Shown piece after piece: positions 32,636-40,828 of a DNA stretch of 64,000 nt. Numbering within the stretch: the first letter of the stretch is position 1; each line of letters starts with the position of its first letter. Both the position numbers and the translations under genes were made by a program. This DNA comes from an uncultured Myxococcales bacterium (lineage in GTDB: Bacteria > Myxococcota > Myxococcia > Myxococcales > Myxococcaceae): positions 62,001 to 126,000 of the forward strand of contig CALJKW010000021.1 in NCBI GenBank assembly GCA_937980205.1. Direction: 5' to 3'. The notes beneath the pieces were generated by a model, which saw only the letters and a program-made list of their open reading frames with translations, searched no databases and had not been told where the DNA came from.

Positions 32636-35600
32636 TCCGCCGGCTCGTCGAGCTGTCGGTCGATCACGCGTGGAAGGTGGTGGCGGGCGTGCTCGCCGCT
32701 GCGATCGCGGCGGGCTTCTTCGCGGTGCGGCTCGAGCTCGACGCGCTGCCGGATCTGACGAACAACCAGGTGCTGGTGCTGGCGCGCGCGCCGGGGATGA
32801 CTCCGGAGGAGCTGGAGCGGCTGGTGACGCGGCCGATCGAGGTGTCGACGGGGGGAGCTCCGGGGCTGGTCGAGCAGCGCAGCATCTCGCGGTACGGCCT
32901 GGGGGCGGTGACGCTGGTGTTCGACGACGGCGTGCCGGTGTACCTGGCGCGGCAGTTGGTGAGCGAGCGGCTGGCGACGCTGGCGCTGCCGGCGTCGGTG
33001 GAGCAGGTCGAGCTCGGGCCGGTGACCGGAGGGCTGGGGGAGATCTACCACTTCACGCTGAGCTCTCCGGCGCGGTCGCTGGCGGAGCTGCAGGAGCTGG
33101 TGCAGCTGCAGGTGGCGCCGCTGCTCAAGGGCGTGCCGGGCGTGGTGGAGGTGAACTCGTGGGGCGGAGCGCAGCGGACGTTCGAGGCGCGAGCCGACGT
33201 GGGGAAGCTGTCGCAGCGCGGCTTCACGCTGCGGCAGCTCGCCGACGCGCTCGCGGCGGCGACCGGCACGGTGCCGGGGGCGGCGCTGCCGCGCGGCGAG
33301 GGCCAGGTGCTGCTGCGCGGGCAGGCGCTGCCGGTGGATCCGCGCGCGCTGGGGCTGGCGATCGTGGCGCGGGAGATGTTGCCGGAGGGGACTCCGCGGG
33401 TGACGCGGGTGGCGGACGTGGCGGAGGTCGACGAGGGCGAGCAGGTGCGCACGGGGGCGGCGACGAAGGACGGGGCGGGCGAGGTGGTCTACGTGATGGC
33501 CCAGATGCTGCGCGGCGCGAACGCGCTGGACGTGGTGGGCGACATCGAGCGCGAGATGGAGCGGGTGCGCGCGGCGCTGCCGAGGGACGTGCAGATCGAC
33601 GTCGCGTACGACCGGGGCGTGCTGGTGCGGGGGACGCTGAAGACGGTGGCGAAGAACCTGCTCGAGGGCGGGCTCTTGGTGATGGTCGTGCTGTTCCTGC
33701 TGCTGGGCTCGTTCCGGGCGGGGCTCCTGGTGGCGAGCGCGATCCCGCTGTCGATGTTGTTCGCGACGGCGGCGATGTCGCTGGCCGGAGTGCCGGGCAA
33801 CCTGATGTCGCTGGGCGCGGTCGACTTCGGGCTGCTGGTCGACGGAGCGGTGGTGGTGATCGAGGCGGTGTTTCACGCGGTGGCGGCGCTGCCGGCGGAG
33901 CGCCGGGAGAAGCTGACGCGCGACGAGCTGAAGGCGACGGTGCGAGAGCAGGCCGGCGCGGTGGGGCGGCCGGTGTTCTTCTCGGTGCTGATCATCCTGC
34001 TGGTGTACGTGCCGGTGCTGGCGCTGACGGGGCCGGACGGGAAGCTGTTCCGGCCGATGGCGCTGACGGTGGTGGCGGCGCTGATGGCGGCGCTGGTGCT
34101 GTCGCTGACGTTCGTGCCCGCGGCGGCCTCGCTGTTCCTGCGGCCGAAGGACGTGCCGCGCCGGGCGCCGGTGCTGGTGCGGCTGCTCGAGCGGGTGTAC
34201 CCGCCGGTGCTGAGGTGGTGGGCGGCGAAGCCGGTGCTCGTCGGGGTGCTGGCGGTGGCGGGGCTGGCGGTGGGCGGGGCGCTGTTCGTCGGGGCGGGCA
34301 CGGAGTTCACGCCGCAGCTCAACGAGGGCGACCTGGTGATTCAGACGACGCGCCGCGCGGACCTCTCGCTGAAGCAGGCGACGGTGGAGGCGCAGGAGCT
34401 GGAGCGGGCGGTGCTCTCGGGGGCGCCCGAGGTGGTGCAGGTGGTGTCGCGGGTGGGCAGCCCGGCGGTGGCGACGGACCTGATGGGGCTGGAGCAGGCG
34501 GACGTGTTCGTGAAGCTGAAGGAGCGCGACGCGTGGCGGAAGGGGCTGACGCTCGAGGGCTTGATCGAAGAGCTGGACGCGGCGCTGGAGCGCTCGCAGC
34601 CGGGGCTCGAGCGCGCGTTCACGCAGCCGATCCAGATGCGGTTCAACGAGCTGCTGGGTGGCTCGGTGACGGACGTGGCGGTGAGCGTGTACGGCGAGGA
34701 TCTGCGGGTGCTGATGGAGACGGCGGTGCAGGTGCGCGAGGCGATCGCGCGGCAGCCGGGGGCGGAGGACGTGAGGGTGCTGGCGCCTCCGTCGGTGCCG
34801 CTGGCGACGGTGAGGCCGCGGGTGCTGGACGCGGCGGCGGTGGGCCTGGACGCGGCGGACGTGCTGGAGACGGTGCGCGCGGTGCGGCAGGGCCGCGAGG
34901 TGGGCTTCACGTACCGCGGGGTGGTGCGGGTGCCGCTGAAGCTGAAGCAGGCGGGGGTCGAGGGAGCGGCGGACCTGGAGCGCGCGGCGATCGCGCTGCC
35001 GGGCGGAGGGCAGGTGACGCTGGCGCGCGTGGCGGACGTGGCGTGGGAGGACGCTCCGGGCCAGGTGAACCGGCGCAACGGAGCGCGGCGGTTGATGGTG
35101 GGCTTCAACGTGCGCGGCGGGGACCTGGGGACGGTGGTGGAGCAGGCGCGGGAGGTGGTGGCGCAGCAGGTGAAGCTGCCGGCGGGGACGCGGCTCGAGT
35201 GGGGCGGGCAGTACGAGCAGTTGCAGGCGGCGTCGAAGCGGCTGGCGGTGGTGATCCCGGTGGTGCTGGTGGTGATCGTGGCGGTGCTGCTGGTGGCGTT
35301 CAGGAGCGTGCGGGTGGTGGCGGTGGTGTTCAGCCACGTGCCGTTCGCGGCGGTGGGCGGGCTGGTGGCGCTGACGGCGCGGGGGCTGCCGATCTCGCTG
35401 CCGGCGGCGATCGGGTTCATCGCGCTGGCGGGCATCGCGGTGCTGAACGGGGTGGTGCTGCTGTCGCGGGTGCAGGAGCTGGAGGCGAAGGGGCTCGAGG
35501 CGAGCGCGGCGGCGAGGGAGGCGGCGCACGCGCGGGTGCGGCCGGTGCTGATGACGGCGCTGGTGGCGGCGTTCGGCTTCGTGCCGATGATGCTGGCGCA

Positions 35601-35730
35601 CGGGCCGGGGGCGGAGGTGCAGCGGCCGCTGGCGACGGTGGTGGTGGGAGGGCTGGTGTCGTCGACGGTGTTGACGCTGGTGGTGCTGCCGAGCCTGTAC
35701 CGGTTCTTCGCGCGCAAGCGGGCGTCATGA
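32632..35730 (+). CDS. czcA: Heavy-metal RND efflux pump (CzcA/CusA family)
   Basis: A 1032-residue inner-membrane proton-driven pump. The heavy-metal subclass is shown by the TM4 signature GAVDFGLLVDGAVVVIE with acidic residues at Asp398, Asp404 and Glu411, and by LGEIYHFTL near residue 136. Other RND features are the large periplasmic loops, the TM6 region GRPVFFSVLIILLVYVPVLA, and the second-half motif ALAGIAVLNGVVLLS. It is complete. The first residues of CzcA (MIRRLVELSV) fix the ATG at 32632, overlapping the adaptor stop. No metal-responsive regulator gene adjoins the operon. Zn/Co/Cd versus Cu/Ag cannot be decided from sequence alone. Confidence 0.95.
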   Translation: MIRRLVELSVDHAWKVVAGVLAAAIAAGFFAVRLELDALPDLTNNQVLVLARAPGMTPEELERLVTRPIEVSTGGAPGLVEQRSISRYGLGAVTLVFDDGVPVYLARQLVSERLATLALPASVEQVELGPVTGGLGEIYHFTLSSPARSLAELQELVQLQVAPLLKGVPGVVEVNSWGGAQRTFEARADVGKLSQRGFTLRQLADALAAATGTVPGAALPRGEGQVLLRGQALPVDPRALGLAIVAREMLPEGTPRVTRVADVAEVDEGEQVRTGAATKDGAGEVVYVMAQMLRGANALDVVGDIEREMERVRAALPRDVQIDVAYDRGVLVRGTLKTVAKNLLEGGLLVMVVLFLLLGSFRAGLLVASAIPLSMLFATAAMSLAGVPGNLMSLGAVDFGLLVDGAVVVIEAVFHAVAALPAERREKLTRDELKATVREQAGAVGRPVFFSVLIILLVYVPVLALTGPDGKLFRPMALTVVAALMAALVLSLTFVPAAASLFLRPKDVPRRAPVLVRLLERVYPPVLRWWAAKPVLVGVLAVAGLAVGGALFVGAGTEFTPQLNEGDLVIQTTRRADLSLKQATVEAQELERAVLSGAPEVVQVVSRVGSPAVATDLMGLEQADVFVKLKERDAWRKGLTLEGLIEELDAALERSQPGLERAFTQPIQMRFNELLGGSVTDVAVSVYGEDLRVLMETAVQVREAIARQPGAEDVRVLAPPSVPLATVRPRVLDAAAVGLDAADVLETVRAVRQGREVGFTYRGVVRVPLKLKQAGVEGAADLERAAIALPGGGQVTLARVADVAWEDAPGQVNRRNGARRLMVGFNVRGGDLGTVVEQAREVVAQQVKLPAGTRLEWGGQYEQLQAASKRLAVVIPVVLVVIVAVLLVAFRSVRVVAVVFSHVPFAAVGGLVALTARGLPISLPAAIGFIALAGIAVLNGVVLLSRVQELEAKGLEASAAAREAAHARVRPVLMTALVAAFGFVPMMLAHGPGAEVQRPLATVVVGGLVSSTVLTLVVLPSLYRFFARKRAS

Positions 35731-35778
35731 AGCGTGGTGGATCGACGTAGGTGAGGTGCTAAGAGCGGAAGGGCAGTA

Positions 35779-35852
35779 CGGGGCGTAGCGCAGTCTGGTA
35801 GCGCGCCTGCCTTGGGCGCAGGAGGTCGTGGGTTCGAATCCCGCCGCCCCGA
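35779..35852 (+). tRNA. tRNA-Pro (TGG)
   Basis: A full 74-base cloverleaf: acceptor CGGGGCG pairs with CGCCCCG (discriminator A), anticodon stem CCTGC/GCAGG with loop CTTGGGC (anticodon TGG), and T arm GTGGG-TTCGAAT-CCCGC. CCA is not encoded. The next gene's TTG start lies one base after its end. Confidence 0.97.
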
Positions 35853-35853
35853 T

Positions 35854-37059
35854 TTGAGTCGTCTCCTCTCGCTGGCCGTCCGGAACCTCGGCCGGCGGCG
35901 CCTGCGGACGTTCGCGACGGTGTCGGCCATCGCGCTGGGCGTGATGGCGCTGCTGCTGCTGCGCGGCATGACGTCGGCGATCCAGCACGTGAACCGGTCG
36001 CTGCTGATCGACGGCGTGCTCGGGGCGCTGCAGGTGCACCCTGCGGGGTGGAGCGAGGCGGCGGAGATGTCTCCGCTGTCGCTCGACTTCGAGGACACGG
36101 CAGATCTGCGGCGCGCGATCGCGGCGGTGCCGGGCGTGAGGGCGGTGGCGCCGCGGATCACGTTCGGAGCGGGGCTGCAGGCGGGGGACGCGGAGGCGCG
36201 GTACTTCGTGGCGACGGCGATCGAGCCGGTCGCGGAGGCGCAGGTGACTCCGCTGCGCGTGGAGTGGGTGTCGCGGTGGCCGGCCTCAGCCGATGAGGCG
36301 GCGGTGGTGCCGAGCGCGGAGCTCGCGGACGGGCTGCCGGTGGAGGACCTCGCGCTGCTCGCGTCGGATCGCGACGAGCTGCTCAACGGAGAGCCGGTGC
36401 GCATCGGCGGCACGGCGAAGAGCGGGCTGCCGGGGAATCGCCGCTACGCGTTCGTGCCGCTGGGGCTCGCGCAGCGGCTGTTGCGCATGGAGGGGCGCGT
36501 GACGGAGTACGGCGTCGCGCTGCAGCCGGGTGCGGATGCGGCGGAGGTGAAGCGCGGGGTGGCGGCGGCGCTGGGGCCCGGGTACGAGGTGCACACGTGG
36601 TCGGAGCTGATGCCGTTCCTCGCCGAGATCGAGCGCGGGCAGGACGGCTTCGGGCTGACGATGGGCTTCATCCTGCTCACGGTCGTGCTGCTCGGCGTGG
36701 GCTCGACGATGCAGATGAACGTGATGGATCGGGTGCGCGAGGTGGGGACGCTGCTCGCGCTCGGGGCGCGGCGGTCGACGGTGCGCGCGTTGTTCGTGCT
36801 CGAGGGGCTGGTGCAGGCGGGGGTCGGCGTGGGGTTGGGTAGTCTGTTCGGGTTCTCGGCGCTCGCGGCGCTGCGGGCGGCGGACCTGCGGCTGGCGGCG
36901 CCGGGCTCGGAGCTGCCTCAGCGGATCGTGCCGGCGATCGAGCTGCACTGGGCGGTGGTCTACGTGGCGGCGACGGTGCTGGGCGCGGTGTTGGCGTCGT
37001 ACTTCCCGGCGCGGTCGGCGGCGCGGCTGGAGCCGGCGGGAGCGCTGCGCGAGTCATGA
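35854..37059 (+). CDS. FtsX-like/LolC-type ABC transporter permease (first)
   Basis: A 401-residue permease. The open frame runs back through the tRNA, so the start must lie after it; TTG 35854 (encoding LSRLLSLAVRNLGRRRLRTF) is the only initiation codon that keeps the first membrane helix, and it begins one base after the tRNA end. The topology is one N-terminal helix (about 15-40), a large extracytoplasmic domain (about 45-265), then three C-terminal helices with an FtsX-type core (MQMNVMDRVREVGTLLALGA). Such permeases work with a LolD-like ATPase in lipoprotein export or macrolide-type efflux. No ATPase gene adjoins. A second permease follows after 82 bases. Confidence 0.85.
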   Translation: MSRLLSLAVRNLGRRRLRTFATVSAIALGVMALLLLRGMTSAIQHVNRSLLIDGVLGALQVHPAGWSEAAEMSPLSLDFEDTADLRRAIAAVPGVRAVAPRITFGAGLQAGDAEARYFVATAIEPVAEAQVTPLRVEWVSRWPASADEAAVVPSAELADGLPVEDLALLASDRDELLNGEPVRIGGTAKSGLPGNRRYAFVPLGLAQRLLRMEGRVTEYGVALQPGADAAEVKRGVAAALGPGYEVHTWSELMPFLAEIERGQDGFGLTMGFILLTVVLLGVGSTMQMNVMDRVREVGTLLALGARRSTVRALFVLEGLVQAGVGVGLGSLFGFSALAALRAADLRLAAPGSELPQRIVPAIELHWAVVYVAATVLGAVLASYFPARSAARLEPAGALRES

Positions 37060-37063
37060 GCAA

Positions 37064-37123
37064 AAATGGGGACAGGCTGCTTTTCCACGCAGCCGGGCGC
37101 GAAAAAGCAGCCTGTCCCCATTT
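37064..37123. repeat. Perfect 21-bp inverted repeat between two permease genes
   Basis: Arms at 37064-37084 and 37103-37123 are perfect reverse complements with an 18-base loop. Each arm begins AAATGGGGACAGGCT, a word typical of a dispersed repeat class found in many delta-proteobacteria and other genomes. It fills almost the whole 82-base gap, leaving only the downstream ribosome-binding site (GCAGGAGCG). The T-rich and A-rich arm ends make it look like a bidirectional terminator or attenuator. Confidence 0.9.
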
Positions 37124-37141
37124 CTTCGCAGGAGCGAACCG

Positions 37142-38353
37142 ATGAGCCCGCTGCGCATGGTGCCGTTCGCCGCGCGGAACCTGGTGCGGCACCCGCGGCG
37201 GACGCTGGTGTCGGGGCTCGCGGTGGCGGCGGGCATCACCGCGGTGCTGTGCGCGGCGGGCATCTCGCGCGCGTTCCTCGACTACATGCTGGAGCGCGTG
37301 GTGGCGGGGAAGGTCGGCGCGCTGCAGGTGCACCGGAAGGGGTACGTCGCGGCGGCGCAGTCGGCGTCGTTGGATCGGCGCCTGGGGTTGGAGCTCGGTG
37401 AGCGGCTCTTGCGGGTGCCTGGGGTGAAGGCGGCGGCTCCGCGGCTGGTGTTCTCGGGGCTGGTGTCGTCGGCGCGCGGGCAGACGGCGTTCGTGGCGCG
37501 GGGGATCGATCTGGCGTTGGAGCCGGCGGTGTGCCCGAGGCTGTGGGCGGATCTGACGAGCGGGTCGCTCTCGGGAGCGGGGTCGGCAGTGCTCGGCGCG
37601 GGGCTGGTGAAGGGGCTGCGTGTGCGGAGCGGAGAGTCGGTGATGCTGACGGCGACGTCTCCGGGCGGGCGGGTGAACGCGGTGGCGGCGAAGGTGACGG
37701 GGACGCAGGGCGAGGTCGTGGCGCTGGAGAATCGGAACGTGCTGACGGTGCCGCTGGCACTGGCGCAGGAGCTGACGGGGCTGGAGGGGGAGGTGACCGA
37801 GTGGGCGCTGGCGGTCTCTGCGGAGGCGGAGGTCTCCGTGGTGGCGGCGGCGGTGCGCGCGGAGCTCGGCGAGGAGTACGAGGTCCACACGTGGGCGGAG
37901 CTGGTGCCGTACCTGAGCGACGGGCTCGTCTACATGCGGTGGTTCATCGGGTTCTTGGGGGCGCTGCTCGCGCTCGTGGTGGCTGCGGGGATCACGAACG
38001 CGCTGATGATGGGCGTGTACGAGCGGGAGCGGGAGATCGGCACCCAGCTCGCCGTCGGCATGCGGGCGCGGGACGTGCGGATGCTGTTCCTGGCCGAGGC
38101 GGCGCTGCTGGGGCTGGGAGCGGCGGTGCTCGGCGTGGCGGTCGGCTCAGGCGTGGTGACGGTGCTGGGCGTGGTGGGGATGCCGGCGTCGTCGATGGGG
38201 GCGGTCGGAGCGGACCTGCTTCACCCGGCGGTGGACGGCACGGTGGCTCTTTCGGCGGCGCTGGGCGCGGTGCTGACGGCGCTGGTGGCGGGCGTGTTGC
38301 CGGCGTGGCGGGCGTCGCGGCTGAAGCCGGTGGATGCCCTGGCGGGGCGGTGA
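37142..38353 (+). CDS. FtsX-like/LolC-type ABC transporter permease (second)
   Basis: A 403-residue permease paralogous to the preceding one: RNLVRHPRRTLVSGLAVAAG at the first helix, an extracytoplasmic domain (about 45-265), three C-terminal helices with the MMGVYEREREIGTQLAVGMR core, and PAWRASRLKPVDALAGR at the end. The ATG has a good AGGAG ribosome-binding site that lies just outside the inverted repeat. The two permeases likely form a heterodimer, but the ATPase needed for activity must be encoded elsewhere. Confidence 0.9.
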   Translation: MSPLRMVPFAARNLVRHPRRTLVSGLAVAAGITAVLCAAGISRAFLDYMLERVVAGKVGALQVHRKGYVAAAQSASLDRRLGLELGERLLRVPGVKAAAPRLVFSGLVSSARGQTAFVARGIDLALEPAVCPRLWADLTSGSLSGAGSAVLGAGLVKGLRVRSGESVMLTATSPGGRVNAVAAKVTGTQGEVVALENRNVLTVPLALAQELTGLEGEVTEWALAVSAEAEVSVVAAAVRAELGEEYEVHTWAELVPYLSDGLVYMRWFIGFLGALLALVVAAGITNALMMGVYEREREIGTQLAVGMRARDVRMLFLAEAALLGLGAAVLGVAVGSGVVTVLGVVGMPASSMGAVGADLLHPAVDGTVALSAALGAVLTALVAGVLPAWRASRLKPVDALAGR

Positions 38354-38424
38354 AGTCAGGCGGGGCGGACTGGTGCGTCGCCAGCAGCCTGATGCGATGC
38401 CATCGTGATAGACGCTGAAGCCAC

Positions 38425-38498
38425 GTGCCCGTAGCTCAGCTGGATAGAGCACCGGCCTTCTAAGCCGGGGGTCGTGGGTTCGATTCCCGCCGGGCGCG
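38425..38498 (+). tRNA. tRNA-Arg (TCT)
   Basis: A 74-base cloverleaf: acceptor GTGCCCG with CGGGCGC, D arm GCTC/GAGC, anticodon stem CCGGC/GCCGG with loop CTTCTAA (anticodon TCT), and T arm GTGGG-TTCGATT-CCCGC. CCA is not encoded. Confidence 0.96.
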
Positions 38499-38565
38499 CT
38501 TGCCGTTGACGTTGACGGTGCGTCATTCGGCCTGTATCAGCGGCACCTCAGCAGTTCCGAAGTAC

Positions 38566-38639
38566 GGCGATCATAGCTCAACTGGCAGAGCACAGGACTG
38601 TGACTCCTGGGGTTACCGGTTCAAGCCCGGTTGGTCGCC
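38566..38639 (+). tRNA. tRNA-His (GTG)
   Basis: Acceptor GCGATCA pairs with TGGTCGC, with the extra G-1 at 38566 opposite C73 at 38639, the identity element of histidine tRNA. The anticodon stem is CAGGA/TCCTG with loop CTGTGAC (anticodon GTG), and the T arm ACCGG-TTCAAGC-CCGGT. Confidence 0.96.
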
Positions 38640-38647
38640 CATCGATT

Positions 38648-38721
38648 GCGCCTATAGCTCAGCTGGATAGAGCATCGGCCTTCGAAGCCGAGGGTCGGGG
38701 GTTCGAATCCCTCTGGGCGCG
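38648..38721 (+). tRNA. tRNA-Arg (TCG)
   Basis: A 74-base cloverleaf beginning 8 bases after tRNA-His: acceptor GCGCCTA with TGGGCGC, anticodon stem TCGGC/GCCGA with loop CTTCGAA (anticodon TCG), and T arm GGGGG-TTCGAAT-CCCTC. Confidence 0.96.
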
Positions 38722-38859
38722 CTGAGGAACGCCGCGGGACTCGCTGGCCTTTCTTGTCGCGCGGTCGGGGTGGCTAGCGCACTGGCCGTATTTCGGTGGT
38801 CTGCCGGCGACTCGCACGCTGGCCATTCAGACTTCCTGCGCGCCTTGGGCGTCTGTCCT

Positions 38860-39585
38860 CTAGGTCCGCGCCCGACTCGAAATCGGGATCATGTGCTGCT
38901 GCTGGGTGCGCATCATTTGGAACGCTTCAATGAGGGTCAGCTTCTCGAATCGCCGGCGAGAGCACTCGCGACCGAGGCTCCAGTAGTCATCAGGCCGAGC
39001 ATCGAGTGCGATTGCCCGTGACCCAAGGCAGACGAGAGCCTCCTGGTGTCGTTTCAGCAGTTCGGCAGGAGACGCATTGGGGAAGGCCTGAATGAGGACG
39101 TCTGGGCGAACCGGACCACGTGCGGCGATGGGACTCGAGTTCGTCATCACGAACCGGCCGTCTTCGAGTCTTGAATCAAAGTCGAAGATGACTTCGGACG
39201 AGGTTCCGAACTCGTAGACCGCGGCATAGCTCTGGTGATCCGCCGACAACATCGGCTGGACGCGAAGCTGGAGGTGGCCGTTGGTGCTGGATACCGGGGG
39301 GCCCAACGCGGTGAATCCGAGCGCCTCGAGTTCTGTCACCCGGGTGCGGAATGCTTGCGAGACGTCCCCCGCAAGGGGACGGACGTCGAAGTTTGCGAGG
39401 CCTCGCAAGTTCTGGCGAAGGAAGAAAAGGAACAGGACTGGAAATACCAGCACCGGCACGATCACGTAGATCACCGCCGGTGGCGACCACCCCCTGAGGT
39501 TGGTCACTCCGCGGAGGATGTCGGCGACCACGTAGAGGATGAGGAATATGCCGATGATCGCAAGCATCCTGACCAATCGCTTCAT
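38860..39585 (-). CDS. Uncharacterised membrane protein
   Basis: A 241-residue protein from ATG 39585; the frame continues upstream but without coding character. Two membrane helices lie at residues about 8-27 and 38-58 (VLVFPVLFLFFLRQ), followed by a soluble domain of about 175 residues with no family that I recognise. The C-terminus is helical and polar (FQMMRTQQQHMIPISSR). Base composition is less GC-rich than the neighbours. It lies convergent to the tRNA cluster, in a stretch of poorly conserved genes that may be recently acquired. Confidence 0.7.
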   Translation of the reverse strand: MKRLVRMLAIIGIFLILYVVADILRGVTNLRGWSPPAVIYVIVPVLVFPVLFLFFLRQNLRGLANFDVRPLAGDVSQAFRTRVTELEALGFTALGPPVSSTNGHLQLRVQPMLSADHQSYAAVYEFGTSSEVIFDFDSRLEDGRFVMTNSSPIAARGPVRPDVLIQAFPNASPAELLKRHQEALVCLGSRAIALDARPDDYWSLGRECSRRRFEKLTLIEAFQMMRTQQQHMIPISSRART

Positions 39586-39706
39586 TCCGGAGCAAGGTAG
39601 CACGCGGGTCGTGTTCGCGGCCGTCCCGGACTCCGCGGAGACGGCGCGATGAAACGTTGGCGCGTCCGTGCGCCAATCGACGCCGTCGATCAGTGAAGAT
39701 GCGCGC

Positions 39707-39991
39707 GTGCGGCGCTTGCTCGTTGCTTTCGTTCTTGCTGGTGCGTGCGCGCGTCGGGCGGCGTACCACCAACCATGCACCGACCGGTCGCAGTGCGCGG
39801 CACCGCAGACATGCAAGGCATGGAGCGGCGAGGCAGGCGTCTACCGCACCTGCGAGATCGAGTGCTCCGCCACGGACGACTGTCCGAAGGGAATCGAATG
39901 CACGCGGATGTTCGACGGCTCGAACCTCACCTGCCAAACGCGCTGGTTGGACCCTGCCGACGGCGGGAACCGCGCTCCGCTACTGCAGTGA
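39707..39991 (+). CDS. Short cysteine-rich lipoprotein
   Basis: About 94 residues from GTG 39707, giving a lipoprotein signal (VRRLLVAFVLAGAC). The mature part holds eight further cysteines in a pattern CTDRSQCAAPQTC, then CEIECSATDDC, then ECTRMF and a final TC, which resembles the small Dickkopf-like Cys modules common in myxobacterial surface proteins. An earlier ATG at 39668 is in frame but would place the signal peptide internally. The function is unknown. Confidence 0.65.
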   Translation: MRRLLVAFVLAGACARRAAYHQPCTDRSQCAAPQTCKAWSGEAGVYRTCEIECSATDDCPKGIECTRMFDGSNLTCQTRWLDPADGGNRAPLLQ

Positions 39992-40142
39992 GTTCGGTTA
40001 CCGGCACGCGAATGGCGTGAACACTTCCGCACGCCGCAGGTCGCCGCGCGGAGCAGGGCGTAGACCGTCGCCGTGCTGACAGAGACAGCGCATGCGACCT
40101 GAGCAACGGCTCCCCCTGGGCGCTGAGACGTGGCGAGGCGCC

Positions 40143-40559
40143 TCACACGGCCACAAGACGAACGGTCGGGAAGTGCGTCTGGAGCCGACTCAGATCGTCG
40201 GGGTCGGTTGTGTACACGACACCGCCTCCGCGCAGTGCCGACGACGCCATGACTGCGGCGTCGGCCAACGTGGAGCCGCGAACGGCCGCGAGGGCCTCGC
40301 CCGTGGCTCGACACAGCAGCGGAGGCATGTCTTCCACGAGGACCGCCTCGAGAATCTCTTCCCGGATGTCCGAGCGGCCGCGCCACCATTCGGCGTAGAT
40401 CACGGCCGGGACGACCGGCAGATAGCCCCGTTGGGTGATCGCCCGAAAGGCCAACAGCGCGCGTTGCTTTCGCCGCTCCAGGGCGATCAGCATTCCGGTG
40501 TCGAACGTGAAAGTCAGGCCGCTCTCCTGCGCGACTTCTTCCGTGTCGGCGCTTGCCAC
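40143..40559 (-). CDS. PIN-domain toxin (VapC-like)
   Basis: A 138-residue PIN-fold protein. The conserved acidic residues of this Mg-dependent RNase family are seen in FTFDTGMLIALERR, VIYAEWWRG, STLADAAVMASSA and YTTDPDDL. It overlaps the upstream small gene by 46 bases, a usual layout for toxin-antitoxin pairs, with the antitoxin first. The start at ATG 40559 keeps a short N-terminal extension before the first strand. Cleavage of RNA is the family activity; the target is unknown. Confidence 0.88.
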   Translation of the reverse strand: MASADTEEVAQESGLTFTFDTGMLIALERRKQRALLAFRAITQRGYLPVVPAVIYAEWWRGRSDIREEILEAVLVEDMPPLLCRATGEALAAVRGSTLADAAVMASSALRGGGVVYTTDPDDLSRLQTHFPTVRLVAV

Positions 40560-40777
40560 TCCCGAGCGATCTCGTCGAGCGACTCTTCATCGAGCGCGGG
40601 CACACCGTACTTGGCGAAGAACCGCTCGGCTGCGGCGAACTTCGCCTCACGGCTCGCGACCTCGGCGAGCAATGCCGACACGTTGCCGGCGTGTCGACGG
40701 CGCGCGAGCGCCTTCAGGTCGCGAAGGGTGCCTGGCGTCAGCGAGAAGCTTGTCGTTCTGGTCTTGCCGGCTCGCAT
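40514..40777 (-). CDS. Antitoxin of the PIN toxin, ribbon-helix-helix type
   Basis: An 87-residue protein from ATG 40777 (a start at 40795 is also possible). The N-terminus (TRTTSFSLTPGTLRDLKALA) fits a ribbon-helix-helix DNA-binding strand and helix, followed by a helical toxin-binding region (LDEESLDEIAREWQ) and a basic C-terminus. It probably represses its own promoter and blocks the PIN toxin encoded by the overlapping next gene. Confidence 0.78.
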   Translation of the reverse strand: MRAGKTRTTSFSLTPGTLRDLKALARRRHAGNVSALLAEVASREAKFAAAERFFAKYGVPALDEESLDEIAREWQAPTRKKSRRRAA

Positions 40778-40828
40778 ACTGGCACTGTAGCACACCCGGT
40801 GCGCCCCGCTCGGCGAGCGAACTCCGTT

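Noticed and set aside
31181..35601. Very long open frames on the strand opposite and in shifted frames of the RND operon and other genes
   Set aside because: They are a by-product of extreme GC codon bias; their products are Arg/Pro/His-rich with no domain signatures, and the true frames carry clear family motifs.
38722..38859. Attachment-site duplication of the tRNA-Arg 3' end
   Set aside because: I found no second copy of the tRNA end in the downstream 4 kb and no integrase, so an att site cannot be supported.
40081..40142. Possible gene on the minus strand continuing from the PIN toxin region
   Set aside because: No start with coding character or domain; it is treated as an ordinary short gap.
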